Source: Liberibacter brunswickensis
GTDB taxonomy: Bacteria; Pseudomonadota; Alphaproteobacteria; Rhizobiales; Rhizobiaceae
Length of the DNA: 64,000 nt
Direction of reading: 5' to 3'
Assembly: GCF_036858155.1 (NCBI RefSeq)
Contig: NZ_JAAEJX010000004.1
Coordinates: 24,635-88,634, forward strand
Of the stretch, positions 43,806-53,281 are shown one piece after another; the first letter of the stretch is position 1; every line of letters begins with the position of its first letter. A program made the position numbers and the translations under genes. The notes beneath the pieces are model-generated. The model saw only the letters and a list, made by a program, of their open reading frames with translations, had not been told where the DNA came from and ran no database searches.

Positions 43806-44870
43806 TTAGTTTTTTTTGTAGTATATTTTATGAATTAATTGTGCAACTGCTTTGTAAAATACTGGTGGTATAGTGCTGTTTATAGGTACTTGTCTAAACA
43901 AAGATCTTGCTAGTAAGGGATCTTCAAAAATAGGAATTTTGTTTTCTAATGCTATTTTACGTATTTTATAGGCAATTAAATTTTGTCCTTTAGCTACTAG
44001 AATAGGTGCGTCATTTTCTGTTTTTATGTATCTTAATGCTAAGGCATAATGTGTTGGGTTAGTTATTATGAGTGTTGCTCTAGATGTAGCCTCTATCATC
44101 TTATGTCGTATTCTAGAGCGTGCTATGGATTGTTGACGGCTTTTAATCATAGGATTACCATATGATTGTTTCATTTCATCTTTTATTTCTTGTTTAGACA
44201 TTTTGAGTTTTATATACCATTGGTAGTAAGTCCACCCTATATCTAATATTGTTAATATAGCTATGAATATTAGTATTATGATAAGTATTTTACGTATTGT
44301 AAAAAAACTGTTATATAATATTAACTGGGGATTAGAAGTTATAGAATCCAGCATTGTGAAATAATTTTCTTTTAGATAAATTGCAACAATAGTTCCTATA
44401 AGTATTATTTTCGCAATTGATTTTATAAAGTTTACCAAATTATTGACGCTGTAAATTCTTTTTATTCCTTCACGTAAGGATATTCTTTTTAAGGATGGTT
44501 TGATGTGATTTAGGTTAATAACTGGTATTCTTTGTAATAGGTATGATCCAATTCCAAATGTCATTAAAAGCAGTAGTCCAGGTATTACCAATATACTAGC
44601 ACTCAAATATAAATTTACTAAAAGAGGAACAAGATAGGATATATCATCTAATTTTCGTTTTGTGGCGCTTGTAAGTACAATATATAGGTCGTGTGTTAGG
44701 CTATAGACCCCTGGGATAAAAAAAAATAATAAATAAATTAAGCAAGATAGTATTGAGGAAAATAAATATGATTCGCGTGAAATAGGAGCATTGCCTTGGT
44801 TTCGTGCATCTTCAATTTTTTTAGAAGATGGTGCTTCTGTTTTATTATCAGAAGTATCATTCTCAGACAC
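43806..44870 (-). CDS. flhB: Flagellar export apparatus protein FlhB
   Basis: A 354-residue export-gate protein with four membrane helices in the first 210 residues and a cytoplasmic domain that switches substrate specificity. The self-cleavage motif NPTH is at 271-274, with the conserved APILVAKGQNLIAYKIRKIA and IFEDPLLARSLFRQVPINST after it. The early DKTEAPSSKKIEDARNQGNA is typical. Last gene of the leftward motA-fliM-fliN-fliG-flhB block. Confidence 0.96.
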   Translation of the reverse strand: MSENDTSDNKTEAPSSKKIEDARNQGNAPISRESYLFSSILSCLIYLLFFFIPGVYSLTHDLYIVLTSATKRKLDDISYLVPLLVNLYLSASILVIPGLLLLMTFGIGSYLLQRIPVINLNHIKPSLKRISLREGIKRIYSVNNLVNFIKSIAKIILIGTIVAIYLKENYFTMLDSITSNPQLILYNSFFTIRKILIIILIFIAILTILDIGWTYYQWYIKLKMSKQEIKDEMKQSYGNPMIKSRQQSIARSRIRHKMIEATSRATLIITNPTHYALALRYIKTENDAPILVAKGQNLIAYKIRKIALENKIPIFEDPLLARSLFRQVPINSTIPPVFYKAVAQLIHKIYYKKN

Positions 44871-44909
44871 ATATATCCCCTTTTGGTATTTTAAAATTGT
44901 TTTATGAAA

Positions 44910-45971
44910 CTATGTATTATTGTTATCTATAGTTTTTCGTAACTCTATTTTATTTGTTTTTGAAAGAGAAATTGCTTCTTGTACTATAGAGCGACGAGCT
45001 AATGCAACTTCCCGTGAGGATATTGGAGAATCGTTTAATGAAATGTTTTCTTCTATTATTTTGCGTTGACGATTACTAATGCATTGAAGTATTTTGTCTT
45101 GATTTTCTATAGCCATGCCATGTAGAGCTTTTCCTAGTACTTCAAGTGATATATTATTCAATACACGAGATAGATCTTTAGAAGATAATGTGTCTAGATC
45201 TTCAAAGAGGAATACTTTAGGGCGTACTTTGTCGAAAGCATCTTTGCTTACTTTTTGTAGGGAGTTGAGAAGTATATCAACTTGAGGTTTATCAAGTTCA
45301 TTAATAAGATTGGCTACTTTTTCTGATCCAGATGTATTCATTTGGGATTCCACTTTAGATAGCATATCTATGATGCATTTTTCTATAGTTTCTTTCATAT
45401 AAGGATTTATTTTTTGCAAATTAACGGTACGTTTTATAATATCAGCATGTATATTATTTGGAAATCGCAGTAAAACATTAGCTCCGATTGATGATGGCAT
45501 CATAGATAGTATATAAGCGGTTGTTTGAGGATGTTCTTTTGATAAAAAATCAGCAATATTAGCAGGATCTATTTCTTTCAAACGATTCCATATATTATTA
45601 TTGTCATTTTTTTTAAATTCACCTGATTTATTGAGTAATTGATCTAGTTCATTTTGTTCCAAGCCTTCTTCTAAAATACTTTCTATATTTTTAGAATTGT
45701 CTGTAAGTCCAATTCCTGTAATGAACTGAGATTCAAATTCATCAATTATATCTTCTAGTTCTTCTGGTGATATTTCTGGTAATAATTTTGCTGAAGCAAC
45801 TATTTCTTTTAATTCGTCATGCGTAAAATGTCTTAAAAGTTTCCCAGAAACTTTTTTTTCCATTGCTAAAAGAATAGCAGTGGCTTTGTCTTTTTGTGTG
45901 AGAGAAATATTTGAAATTTTTTTGTAAATATTTCTAAAAGATAATGTATTTTCTGTTTTATTCAAGACCAA
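44910..45971 (-). CDS. fliG: Flagellar motor switch protein FliG
   Basis: A 353-residue rotor protein that contacts FliF and the stator. N-terminal domain with KATAILLAMEKKVSGKLLRH; middle domain with FLSKEHPQTTAYILSMMPSS (EHPQT hallmark); C-terminal torque domain with FLFEDLDTLSSKDLSRVLNN and LGKALHGM, then SNRQRKIIEENISL near the end. The charged torque residues seem kept. It lies 56 bases after fliN and 39 before flhB. Confidence 0.94.
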   Translation of the reverse strand: MVLNKTENTLSFRNIYKKISNISLTQKDKATAILLAMEKKVSGKLLRHFTHDELKEIVASAKLLPEISPEELEDIIDEFESQFITGIGLTDNSKNIESILEEGLEQNELDQLLNKSGEFKKNDNNNIWNRLKEIDPANIADFLSKEHPQTTAYILSMMPSSIGANVLLRFPNNIHADIIKRTVNLQKINPYMKETIEKCIIDMLSKVESQMNTSGSEKVANLINELDKPQVDILLNSLQKVSKDAFDKVRPKVFLFEDLDTLSSKDLSRVLNNISLEVLGKALHGMAIENQDKILQCISNRQRKIIEENISLNDSPISSREVALARRSIVQEAISLSKTNKIELRKTIDNNNT

Positions 45972-46027
45972 TACACCTTTTGATTAAGTTATGATTGACA
46001 TGAAAATATTATGTTAAAATAAATTTT

Positions 46028-46414
46028 TTATTTGTAATTAGTAATTTCTATTATTCTGACTCCAAATTGCATATCATCATCTTCCATAATTGTTATTTCA
46101 CCTTTTGCAATTCTTTGATTGTTTACTGTAATGTCTATAAATTCTCCCACGCGTTTATCGAGTTCAATTATATCTCCTTGAGATAAATTGATGAGATCAG
46201 AAATTTGCATATCGCATGATCCTAATATAATTTGAATATTGACGGGAATATTCATGATCAAATCAAAATTATTTGTAGATTTTTCAAGTATATTATTTGA
46301 ACCAGATGATATTTGTTCTGATATATTATTATTATCATCTGTTTGAATGAGAGTTTCACTGTTATCAGTTGAGGAAGATATAACAGTTTCTGGTGAAGGA
46401 CTATTTATTTGCAT
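46028..46414 (-). CDS. fliN: Flagellar motor switch protein FliN
   Basis: A 128-residue C-ring protein with a single surface-of-antigen (SpoA) domain at the end: LIMNIPVNIQIILGSCDMQI, DLINLSQGDIIELDKRVGEF and QRIAKGEITIMEDDDMQFGV. The first 45 residues are Ser/Asn/Thr-rich and unstructured. It works with FliM and FliG to set rotation direction. Confidence 0.92.
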   Translation of the reverse strand: MQINSPSPETVISSSTDNSETLIQTDDNNNISEQISSGSNNILEKSTNNFDLIMNIPVNIQIILGSCDMQISDLINLSQGDIIELDKRVGEFIDITVNNQRIAKGEITIMEDDDMQFGVRIIEITNYK

Positions 46415-46453
46415 TAATTTACCTTACAATTGAAATTTATAAAAAATTATTTT

Positions 46454-47407
46454 TTATTTTTTAATCAAGAGATTTTCAAAAATTTCTTGATCAAAACTTA
46501 TCCTATTTTTTATGCGGATTGTATAATTTTGCCCAATACGACCTAATTCACAAGAATAAATTCCTTTTCCATTTGCACTTAAAATAGCGCACGTTTTATC
46601 TCTATTTAAAAAAGGTATTATTTGTCCTACTTTTAGTTCAAAAACATCTCTCAATGTGTTTTTCTTGAGATTGATACGAGTATCAATATTCAATTTTAAG
46701 GGATATGTTTTACTTATAATTGAGTCATTTAAATCTTCCAATTTATTTTCTGATTTACCTTGTGAAGACAAAGGTATTAGTATTGTTTTTAATAATGTTG
46801 CTTGAGGCACAATTAGTGCAAACGATGATGCGATATTTGATATATTCATATTCATATTTATTGCTGTAATAAATTCGGTAGATAATTTATTTGTATTCCT
46901 CTTCAAGAAATCAATGTCATAAAATTCATATATATTAGTAAAATTATTTTGAGATGTTGATATACATTGGCTAAGAACATTAGATATTTGGATTATAATC
47001 CTTTTTGCTAATTTTTTTTCAACAGCTGATAAAGGACGATTATGTGAGTGTGTTTTTTCTAAAGGTGCCTCTAGTAGATATTCGAGAAGTGTAATTATAA
47101 GATTATTGCTACAACCAATGAAAAAATTGGATGACCATCCACGTAGAGATGCTATATAAAAAATAAAGTTTTCTTTAAATGAATTTATTATTTGAGAAAA
47201 TTTTCCTGAATTACAATTAACGTAAGATACATCTATATTAATATCCATTTTTTCTTTGAATATTTTCGGTAGAAGTTTAGTATACGTTTGTCCTAAGTTG
47301 GATGATATTTTTTCAATAGTTTTTTTATCTCCTAACTTACCTGTCAGGCGAGCTAGTAATATCGGATGTAACGGAGATGTGTTTTTGTTTGTGGATTTTC
47401 CGCGCAT
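46454..47407 (-). CDS. fliM: Flagellar motor switch protein FliM
   Basis: About 317 residues. Middle domain weakly conserved (NSFKENFIFYIASLRGWSSN, then EYLLEAPLEK, RPLSAVEKKLAKRIIIQISN), C-terminal SpoA domain with KLNIDTRINLKKNTLRDVFE and LKVGQIIPFLNRDKTCAILS. It lacks a strong N-terminal CheY-binding EIDALL-like peptide. ATG 47407 begins just after the motA stop and gives a length usual for rhizobial FliM; an in-frame start at 47458 would overlap motA. Confidence 0.85.
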   Translation of the reverse strand: MRGKSTNKNTSPLHPILLARLTGKLGDKKTIEKISSNLGQTYTKLLPKIFKEKMDINIDVSYVNCNSGKFSQIINSFKENFIFYIASLRGWSSNFFIGCSNNLIITLLEYLLEAPLEKTHSHNRPLSAVEKKLAKRIIIQISNVLSQCISTSQNNFTNIYEFYDIDFLKRNTNKLSTEFITAINMNMNISNIASSFALIVPQATLLKTILIPLSSQGKSENKLEDLNDSIISKTYPLKLNIDTRINLKKNTLRDVFELKVGQIIPFLNRDKTCAILSANGKGIYSCELGRIGQNYTIRIKNRISFDQEIFENLLIKK

Positions 47408-47411
47408 GTTT

Positions 47412-48299
47412 TTAAGATGCTTTCTTATCATTGCTATATTGCAGAACTTCCTGCTCAACCATTTCTATGGAGGGTCTTTCAGATAAAGGTAAGACTTTTC
47501 TTCCATATTCTATTGCTACTTGAGGCATAGCTCCGTTCATATAAGCAATGAGTGTTTTCTTTACTATTATATACAATCTATGTTTTTTTAATTTTATGGA
47601 CTTGATCTTTATACTAATAGGATTGCACAAAGAATATGAAATCAAAATTCCTAAAAGTGTACCCGTTAATGATACTCCGATTGCTGCTCCCAATATTTTT
47701 GGTGAATGTGATAAGTTTCCCATAGCCTTAATAATTCCCAATATAGCTCCTATTATTCCAATGGCAGGGAAGGATTCGCTCATGTTGGAAATTGCATGAT
47801 AAGGTCTCAACTTTTCATATAATATTACATCAATTTCTTCGTCCATTAAATTTTCAATTTCGTAGCTTCTAGCATTTCCAATGATTATCATCCTCACATA
47901 ATCACAAATGAAAATCGTTAATTCATTATTCTCTAGAGCTGTAGGTATAGAATTGAATATTGTTGATTGATAAGGGTTGTCTATATGTTTTTCAACTTCG
48001 TTGAGAGATCCTTTTTTTAAATTATACATTAATAGATATAGTAATTTTAGTATATCACAGTAGGTGTTTTGCTTAATAGTGTTATATCCAAATGTTTCTA
48101 ATACGGACGCTCCTGAATCCTTAACTACTTTTATGGGATTTGCCATGATAAAACCTCCAAAGCCAGCTCCTGCCACAATTATTATTTCAAATGGCTGAAC
48201 TAGAATATATAGATTCCCGCCCATAGCATAAAATCCACCTATAATACATAAAAATGTTATAAATAACCCTATAGATGTATTCATGTAATAATAACTCAA
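47412..48299 (-). CDS. motA: Flagellar motor stator protein MotA
   Basis: A 295-residue inner-membrane stator subunit. Four helices: SIGLFITFLCIIGGFYAMGG, EIIIVAGAGFGGFIMA, SFPAIGIIGAILGIIKAMGN and GVSLTGTLLGILISYSLCNP. The cytoplasmic loop carries the charged residues that press on FliG (LMDEEIDVILYEKLRPYHAI). The likely start is MNTSIG at 48284. The partner motB is not in this window; in rhizobia it lies in a separate operon. First gene of the leftward block. Confidence 0.93.
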   Translation of the reverse strand: MSYYYMNTSIGLFITFLCIIGGFYAMGGNLYILVQPFEIIIVAGAGFGGFIMANPIKVVKDSGASVLETFGYNTIKQNTYCDILKLLYLLMYNLKKGSLNEVEKHIDNPYQSTIFNSIPTALENNELTIFICDYVRMIIIGNARSYEIENLMDEEIDVILYEKLRPYHAISNMSESFPAIGIIGAILGIIKAMGNLSHSPKILGAAIGVSLTGTLLGILISYSLCNPISIKIKSIKLKKHRLYIIVKKTLIAYMNGAMPQVAIEYGRKVLPLSERPSIEMVEQEVLQYSNDKKAS

Positions 48300-48453
48300 A
48301 TTTGGATTTTACCTGATAATGTTGGAAAGTTATGGAATTAGACTTGTGTGAAGCTATTATGAGTGAATATATTATTTTGTGATCTTACAGTCTTGCACAA
48401 GTCTTTAAAGTATACTCCCTATAAAAGATTGAAATGATTAGGGGTATGAATGA

Positions 48454-49185
48454 ATGCAGACATCTTTTAATATTGGTTTATCTGCACAGCTTGCTTTAGA
48501 AAAGAGACTTTCCACTGTGGCGAGTAATATTTCTAATACAGATACCAAAGGATTTCGTACAACCAAAGTTAAATTTTCTGAAGTCATAAGTGCTATTAAA
48601 AATAATATTGATCAAAAAATTTCTTTTGTTTCACAAGGAAGTGAATATATTTCAAAACAATATGGATCTTTAAATAGTACTGGAGAAAAACTAGATTTTG
48701 CTATAGAAGGAGATGCTTGGTTTGCTTTGGAGAGTCCTAGTGGAATTATTTTAACTCGAGATGGTCGTTTTAAGATTACAGATTCTGGATTATTAGTTTC
48801 TGCAAGTGGGAAATATCCTATTCTTGATATGGAAAGTATCCCGATTCAAATACCTAAAAAAGATGAAGAATTTGAAGTAGGGGATACAGGAGATATTTCT
48901 CAAAAAGGTAAAGTGATTGCTAATATAGGGCTCTATTCTTGTGATATATCTAAAGGTTTTGTTCGTCGTGAGAATAGTGGTATATCACCAAATGTTTCTC
49001 CTATGCCTATTACAGATTTTTCTGAAGTAAAGGTTAAACGAGGTTTTTTAGAAGATTCTAATGCTAATGCAATGTATGAGATGGGTCAAATGATTCATTT
49101 AACACAGAAGTTTAATTCTATTACTACATTAATTGATGATAGTGAGAAATCTATGATAGAAGCTATAAAGATTCTATCATTGTAA
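48454..49185 (+). CDS. flgF: Flagellar proximal rod protein FlgF
   Basis: A 243-residue rod protein. N-terminal rod motif: SAQLALEKRLSTVASNISNT, DTKGFRTTKVKFSE; middle LDFAIEGDAWFALESPSGII with LTRDGRFKI; C-terminal GFLEDSNANAMYEMGQMIHL, TQKFNSI. Divergent from motA; the 154-base gap must hold both promoters. Followed by fliI after 32 bases. Confidence 0.92.
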   Translation: MQTSFNIGLSAQLALEKRLSTVASNISNTDTKGFRTTKVKFSEVISAIKNNIDQKISFVSQGSEYISKQYGSLNSTGEKLDFAIEGDAWFALESPSGIILTRDGRFKITDSGLLVSASGKYPILDMESIPIQIPKKDEEFEVGDTGDISQKGKVIANIGLYSCDISKGFVRRENSGISPNVSPMPITDFSEVKVKRGFLEDSNANAMYEMGQMIHLTQKFNSITTLIDDSEKSMIEAIKILSL

Positions 49186-49217
49186 CTTTTATATATTTTA
49201 AAAGATTATCAAGAAAT

Positions 49218-50537
49218 ATGCATAACAATCTGGCAAATTTGGTACAATTAGCTGAGTACTATTCTAATAATTTAGTTATCCAAGGTGGTTATGTGAATAG
49301 TATAATGCCTGTTTATTATACGGTTGTAGGTTTATCTAAATACGTTTGTTTAGGGGATTTCGTTTTTCATAGAGGTAAATATTCTGGTAATTTAGGTCAG
49401 GTTATACGTATTGATTTTGATGTTGTTTATATTTGTCCCATAGAGACAAGAGAACCAATCAGTTTAGGAGATTTGGTTTTTTATCAAGGGCCTTTCCTCA
49501 TTGCTCCTAGTGAATGTTGGTGTGGACGTGTTATAAATGCATTAGGAAAACCTATTGATGGATATAATACATTAAAAAAAGGTGATTTGAATATGGAGAT
49601 TATTTCAAAAATTACACCTGCTATGAATCGTCAACGAGTTGAAAAAGGTTTTAAAACGGGGATACGTGTTATTGATATATTTACTCCTCTTTGTTACGGA
49701 CAGCGTATTGGTATTTTTGCTGGTTCGGGAATAGGCAAGTCAACTTTGTTATCAATGTTCGCAAAATCTAGTTGTTTTGATAAAGTTATTATATCTTTGG
49801 TTGGAGAACGTGGTCGTGAAGTACGTGAATTTATCGAAGATTGTCTTGGGGAAAATTTAAAAAAATCAGTTGTAGTAGTGGCAACAAGTGATGAAAGTCC
49901 AATCATTCGTAAAATGGCACCGTTAACAGCTATTACTATTGCAGAATATTTTTGTTCTAAAGGTGATAATGTATTACTAATATTGGATAGTATTACAAGA
50001 TTTGCACATTCTATACGAGAAATTGCTATTAATGCTGGGGAATTACCTGTTACACGAGGATATCCTACTTCAGTATTCTCTGAATTACCACGTCTTTTAG
50101 AGCGTGTTGGTCCTAGTGAAAAAGGAAAAGGTAATATTACAGCTATTATCTCGGTGCTGGTAGATGGAGATGATCATAATGATCCTATAGCTGATGCTGT
50201 TCGCAGCATTATAGATGGACATATTGTTTTAGATCGTTCTCTGGCGGAAGAAGGGCGTTATCCACCTGTCGATCCTCTTGCGTCTATTTCTCGTCTTTCT
50301 CATAAGGCATGGAGTGATGATGAGAAAAAATTAGTTTCTTTTTTAATAAGTACTATCAATAAATTTGAACAGACTCGATCCATTAGAATGATAGGTGGTT
50401 ATCGTGCTGGAGTTGATCCTATTCTTGATAAAGCTGTTCATCAAACGCCTATTATTTATGAATTTTTAAAACAATCTCCATCTGATTTACATGTAGGAGA
50501 TGTTTTCCTGGAAATATCAAAAAAATTACAGTTGTAA
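49218..50537 (+). CDS. fliI: Flagellum-specific ATP synthase FliI
   Basis: A 439-residue hexameric ATPase of the export apparatus, related to the F1 beta subunit. Walker A GSGIGKST is at residues 169-176; SLVGERGREVREFIEDCLGE, Walker B NVLLILDSITRFAHSIREIA and the late GHIVLDRSLAEEGRYPPVDP are family marks. Full length. A terminator follows at 50733, so the next flagellar genes are probably transcribed separately. No fliJ-like gene is seen after it. Confidence 0.96.
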   Translation: MHNNLANLVQLAEYYSNNLVIQGGYVNSIMPVYYTVVGLSKYVCLGDFVFHRGKYSGNLGQVIRIDFDVVYICPIETREPISLGDLVFYQGPFLIAPSECWCGRVINALGKPIDGYNTLKKGDLNMEIISKITPAMNRQRVEKGFKTGIRVIDIFTPLCYGQRIGIFAGSGIGKSTLLSMFAKSSCFDKVIISLVGERGREVREFIEDCLGENLKKSVVVVATSDESPIIRKMAPLTAITIAEYFCSKGDNVLLILDSITRFAHSIREIAINAGELPVTRGYPTSVFSELPRLLERVGPSEKGKGNITAIISVLVDGDDHNDPIADAVRSIIDGHIVLDRSLAEEGRYPPVDPLASISRLSHKAWSDDEKKLVSFLISTINKFEQTRSIRMIGGYRAGVDPILDKAVHQTPIIYEFLKQSPSDLHVGDVFLEISKKLQL

Positions 50538-50863
50538 TCTAATTATAGTAATTAAGAAAACAAGATATGGTTATGAAGTATATTGCAGTGATTTCAATAT
50601 ATTATTTTTCAATTAAATTATAAAAAAACATTTATTTAATCATAATATTTTTGAAAATTTATATTTTCATATCAGAAAGAGTATTCCATTATAACTAAAA
50701 TTTATAAGTAATCGAAAATAGTATTTATTTTTGGTACTTTTTATATCTATTAAGATATAATTTAAAGTGCCTTATTTTTCTTAATGTATAAATATTTTTT
50801 TCAGTTCCACACAAGATTGTAGATGTAAACATTGCATTAAGAAGATTATGGGGATTGATATTC
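50538..50863. other. Gap between fliI and flgB
   Basis: No gene; contains the terminator at 50733-50780 and, after it, about 80 bases in which a promoter for flgB must lie if the terminator works. GGGGATTGATATTC before the flgB ATG gives its ribosome-binding site. Confidence 0.55.
50733..50780 (+). terminator. Strong intrinsic terminator between fliI and flgB
   Basis: GGTACTTT plus TTATATCT (50733-50748), loop ATTA, AGATATAA (50753-50760), a TTT bulge, AAAGTGCC (50764-50771), then TTATTTTTC. Sixteen pairs with one G-U and a T-rich tail. Confidence 0.75.
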
Positions 50864-51256
50864 ATGCAACCGATTACATTTTTTCAAGTTGCATCGCAAC
50901 ATGCAAGTTGGTTATCTGAAAGACAAAAAATTGTATCAGAAAATATAGCTAATGCTAGCACTCCAAATTATCGTGCTAAAGATTTAGGTTCTTTTAAAAC
51001 TATACTCAACCAAAATACGATGATGGCTAGAACGCATAAATCTCATTTAGAATATTCTAATTCTGGAGAATCGAGTTGGAATACGCGTGCTATTCAAGCT
51101 CCATTAGATCAGACGATAGGAATACAAGTGTCTGGAAATACAGTGGGAATAACTAATGAATTGTATAAATCTGGACATATTAAGCATGAGTATGATCTTA
51201 ATGCAAAGTTGGTGAAGAAAATCAATTATATGATGATGCATGTGATAAAGGGATAA
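50864..51256 (+). CDS. flgB: Flagellar proximal rod protein FlgB
   Basis: A 130-residue rod protein. ASWLSERQKIVSENIANAST followed by PNYRAKDLGSFK is the conserved N-terminal rod helix; the C-terminus (KHEYDLNAKLVKKINYMMMH) is the matching helix. Chosen start has GGGGA upstream; a TTG three codons earlier is less likely. Four bases separate it from flgC. Confidence 0.93.
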   Translation: MQPITFFQVASQHASWLSERQKIVSENIANASTPNYRAKDLGSFKTILNQNTMMARTHKSHLEYSNSGESSWNTRAIQAPLDQTIGIQVSGNTVGITNELYKSGHIKHEYDLNAKLVKKINYMMMHVIKG

Positions 51257-51260
51257 GGTG

Positions 51261-51665
51261 ATGGATTACTTGGTTATTTCTTCTCAGATTGCAAATTCTG
51301 GGTTAGCTGCTCAGTCATCGAGAATGCAAGTTATATCTGAAAATATTGCCAATGCTCGTACTACTAGTAGCGTTTCTGGCTCTGATCCATATAGACGTAA
51401 AACTATTTCTTTTGAATCAGTAATGAATGGTGTTGGTGGTGTTCGTGTAAAGAAAATAGGTGTAGATAAATCTGATTTTATAGAGGAATTTGATCCTGGA
51501 CATCCTGCTGCAAATGCCAGTGGTACTGTAAAATATCCTAATGTTAATATACTCATTGAAACTGCAGATATGAGAGAAACCAATCGTTTGTATATGGCTA
51601 ATCTTCAGACAATAAAGCAGTCGCGTGATATGATGACTACAACATTAGAGCTTTTGAGAGACTAA
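51261..51665 (+). CDS. flgC: Flagellar proximal rod protein FlgC
   Basis: A 134-residue rod protein: ANSGLAAQSSRMQVISENIA, then NARTTSSVSGSDPYRRKTIS, and at the end PNVNILIETADMRETNRLYM. It begins with ATG at 51261, with a GTG directly before it also in frame. Followed by fliE after two bases. Confidence 0.94.
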   Translation: MDYLVISSQIANSGLAAQSSRMQVISENIANARTTSSVSGSDPYRRKTISFESVMNGVGGVRVKKIGVDKSDFIEEFDPGHPAANASGTVKYPNVNILIETADMRETNRLYMANLQTIKQSRDMMTTTLELLRD

Positions 51666-51667
51666 TT

Positions 51668-51991
51668 ATGATTGAACAAATTCAAGGAATAAATAATTTT
51701 ATTCCTAATACAGATTCCGTTGATATGCAGTCTTATTCTTTACGAAGTGTAGGTGAAGAAGATGATAATTATTCTATAAGTTTTTCTTCTTTATTACAAG
51801 ATATGGCTGGAAGAGCCATTGGAGATATCGAAAAAGCAGAAGATGCTTCTCTTTCAGCATTGCAAGGTCAAACATCTATGAGAGAAGCAGTAGATTGTAT
51901 TATGCAAGCCGAGCGAACTTTAAATATGTCAATAGCTTTGCGGGATAAAATTGTTTCTGCTGTTTTAGAAGTGTCTAAAATGCAAATATAA
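51668..51991 (+). CDS. fliE: Flagellar hook-basal body protein FliE
   Basis: A 107-residue junction protein between the MS ring and the rod. Typical C-terminal half: AEDASLSALQGQTSMREAVD, then CIMQAERTLNMSIALRDKIV, with SAVLEVSKMQI at the end. The N-terminal 40 residues are variable. Position between flgC and flgG is usual in Rhizobiales. Confidence 0.93.
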   Translation: MIEQIQGINNFIPNTDSVDMQSYSLRSVGEEDDNYSISFSSLLQDMAGRAIGDIEKAEDASLSALQGQTSMREAVDCIMQAERTLNMSIALRDKIVSAVLEVSKMQI

Positions 51992-52010
51992 TAACTAAGG
52001 AACTACGATA

Positions 52011-52799
52011 ATGAAAGCGTTCACGATAGCAGCAGCTGGTATGTCTGCACAACAGACTAATCTTGAAATTATAGCCAATAATATAGCTAACATTAACACT
52101 ACAGGTTATAAGAGAGCGCGTGCGGAGTTCGCTGATTTTCTTTATCAGGCAGAAAAAATGGCAGGTTCTCCTAGTCAGTCCGCAGATAAAGCTTTGCTTC
52201 CAGAAGGTATTAATATAGGAAGTGGAGTTCATATCTCAGCTGTACGCAATGTCTATACTCAGGGAGAATTGGTTAATACTGGGAATAATCTAGATCTTGC
52301 ATTGTTTGGGAGAGGCTGGTTTCAAGTGGAAACCCCCGATAAAACTATTATGTATACTCGAGCAGGATCTTTTAATAGAGATCAAAAAGGACAATTGGTT
52401 ACTCCTGATGGTAACACTCTAATACCAGGAATCATAATACCTGAAGGAGCTGGAGAAATTAAAGTTTCTAGATCAGGTCAAGTTTTGGCTTTAATGGGAA
52501 GTGACCATGATTTTCAACTTATAGGACAAATACTTATTGCTAATTTTGTTAATGAAGCAGGTCTTCGTAATGTTGGGGATAATCTTTTAGCAAAAACGTC
52601 TGTATCAGGAGATCCAGTTATATCTAATCCTGATGACATAGGTTTTGCGCATATTAAACAAGGTTATTTGGAATCATCTAATGTTGATGCCGTGAAGGAG
52701 ATTTCTGAAATGATATCTGCCCAACGTGCTTATGAGATGAATTCTAAAGTAATAGAAGCTGCTGATGAGATGTCTGCTTTGGTTACTAAGATGAGATAA
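52011..52799 (+). CDS. flgG: Flagellar distal rod protein FlgG
   Basis: A 262-residue rod protein. N-terminal AAAGMSAQQTNLEIIANNIA, NINTTGYKRARAEFADFLYQ; middle GNNLDLALFGRGWFQVETPD with YTRAGSFNRDQKGQLVTPDG; C-terminal GYLESSNVDAVKEISEMISA, QRAYEMNSKVIEAADEM. Complete and highly conserved. AAGGAACTACGATA gives the ribosome-binding site. Confidence 0.97.
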   Translation: MKAFTIAAAGMSAQQTNLEIIANNIANINTTGYKRARAEFADFLYQAEKMAGSPSQSADKALLPEGINIGSGVHISAVRNVYTQGELVNTGNNLDLALFGRGWFQVETPDKTIMYTRAGSFNRDQKGQLVTPDGNTLIPGIIIPEGAGEIKVSRSGQVLALMGSDHDFQLIGQILIANFVNEAGLRNVGDNLLAKTSVSGDPVISNPDDIGFAHIKQGYLESSNVDAVKEISEMISAQRAYEMNSKVIEAADEMSALVTKMR

Positions 52800-52816
52800 C
52801 TATTTGGAGACTAAGC

Positions 52817-53281
52817 ATGGCATGTTATTGCGTGAGATTATTATCTGTTTTTTCTCTCTATATGCTTTGTTTTAACAGCGTGTTATCCAAGGAAATAAAT
52901 CAAACTGTTGTTCCTTCTGTAGTTATTAATGCGGGAGAAGTATTAAAAGAGTCTCTACTAAAAGAAGTGGAAGTTTTAAATTCAAATATTAGAGGTAATT
53001 ATGCTAATTATATTAAAGATATAGTTGGATTTGTCACGAAGCGTACTTTGTTTCCAGATCATGTAATACCTCTTTCGGCATTGCATCGTCCTTATATTAT
53101 TTCCCGTGGAGCTAAAGTTCGTATTATTTTCACCAAAGGTAATATGACAATATCTACCTTTGGTATTGCTCTTTCAGATGCGAGTTCTGGCGATGTTTTA
53201 TCCGTTAAAAATATTGATACTGGAGTAATAGTTTCCGGAAGTGCAGAAGATTCTAATACAGTTCGTATTGTAGTAAAATGA
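52817..53281 (+). CDS. flgA: Flagellar P-ring assembly chaperone FlgA
   Basis: A 154-residue periplasmic protein with a signal peptide (residues 1-25). It is made of the SAF-like domain only: TKRTLFPDHVIPLSALHRPY, then ISRGAKVRIIFTKGNMTIST and FGIALSDASSGDVLSVKN. It helps FlgI assemble the P ring. Its stop overlaps the flgI start by four bases. Confidence 0.9.
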   Translation: MACYCVRLLSVFSLYMLCFNSVLSKEINQTVVPSVVINAGEVLKESLLKEVEVLNSNIRGNYANYIKDIVGFVTKRTLFPDHVIPLSALHRPYIISRGAKVRIIFTKGNMTISTFGIALSDASSGDVLSVKNIDTGVIVSGSAEDSNTVRIVVK

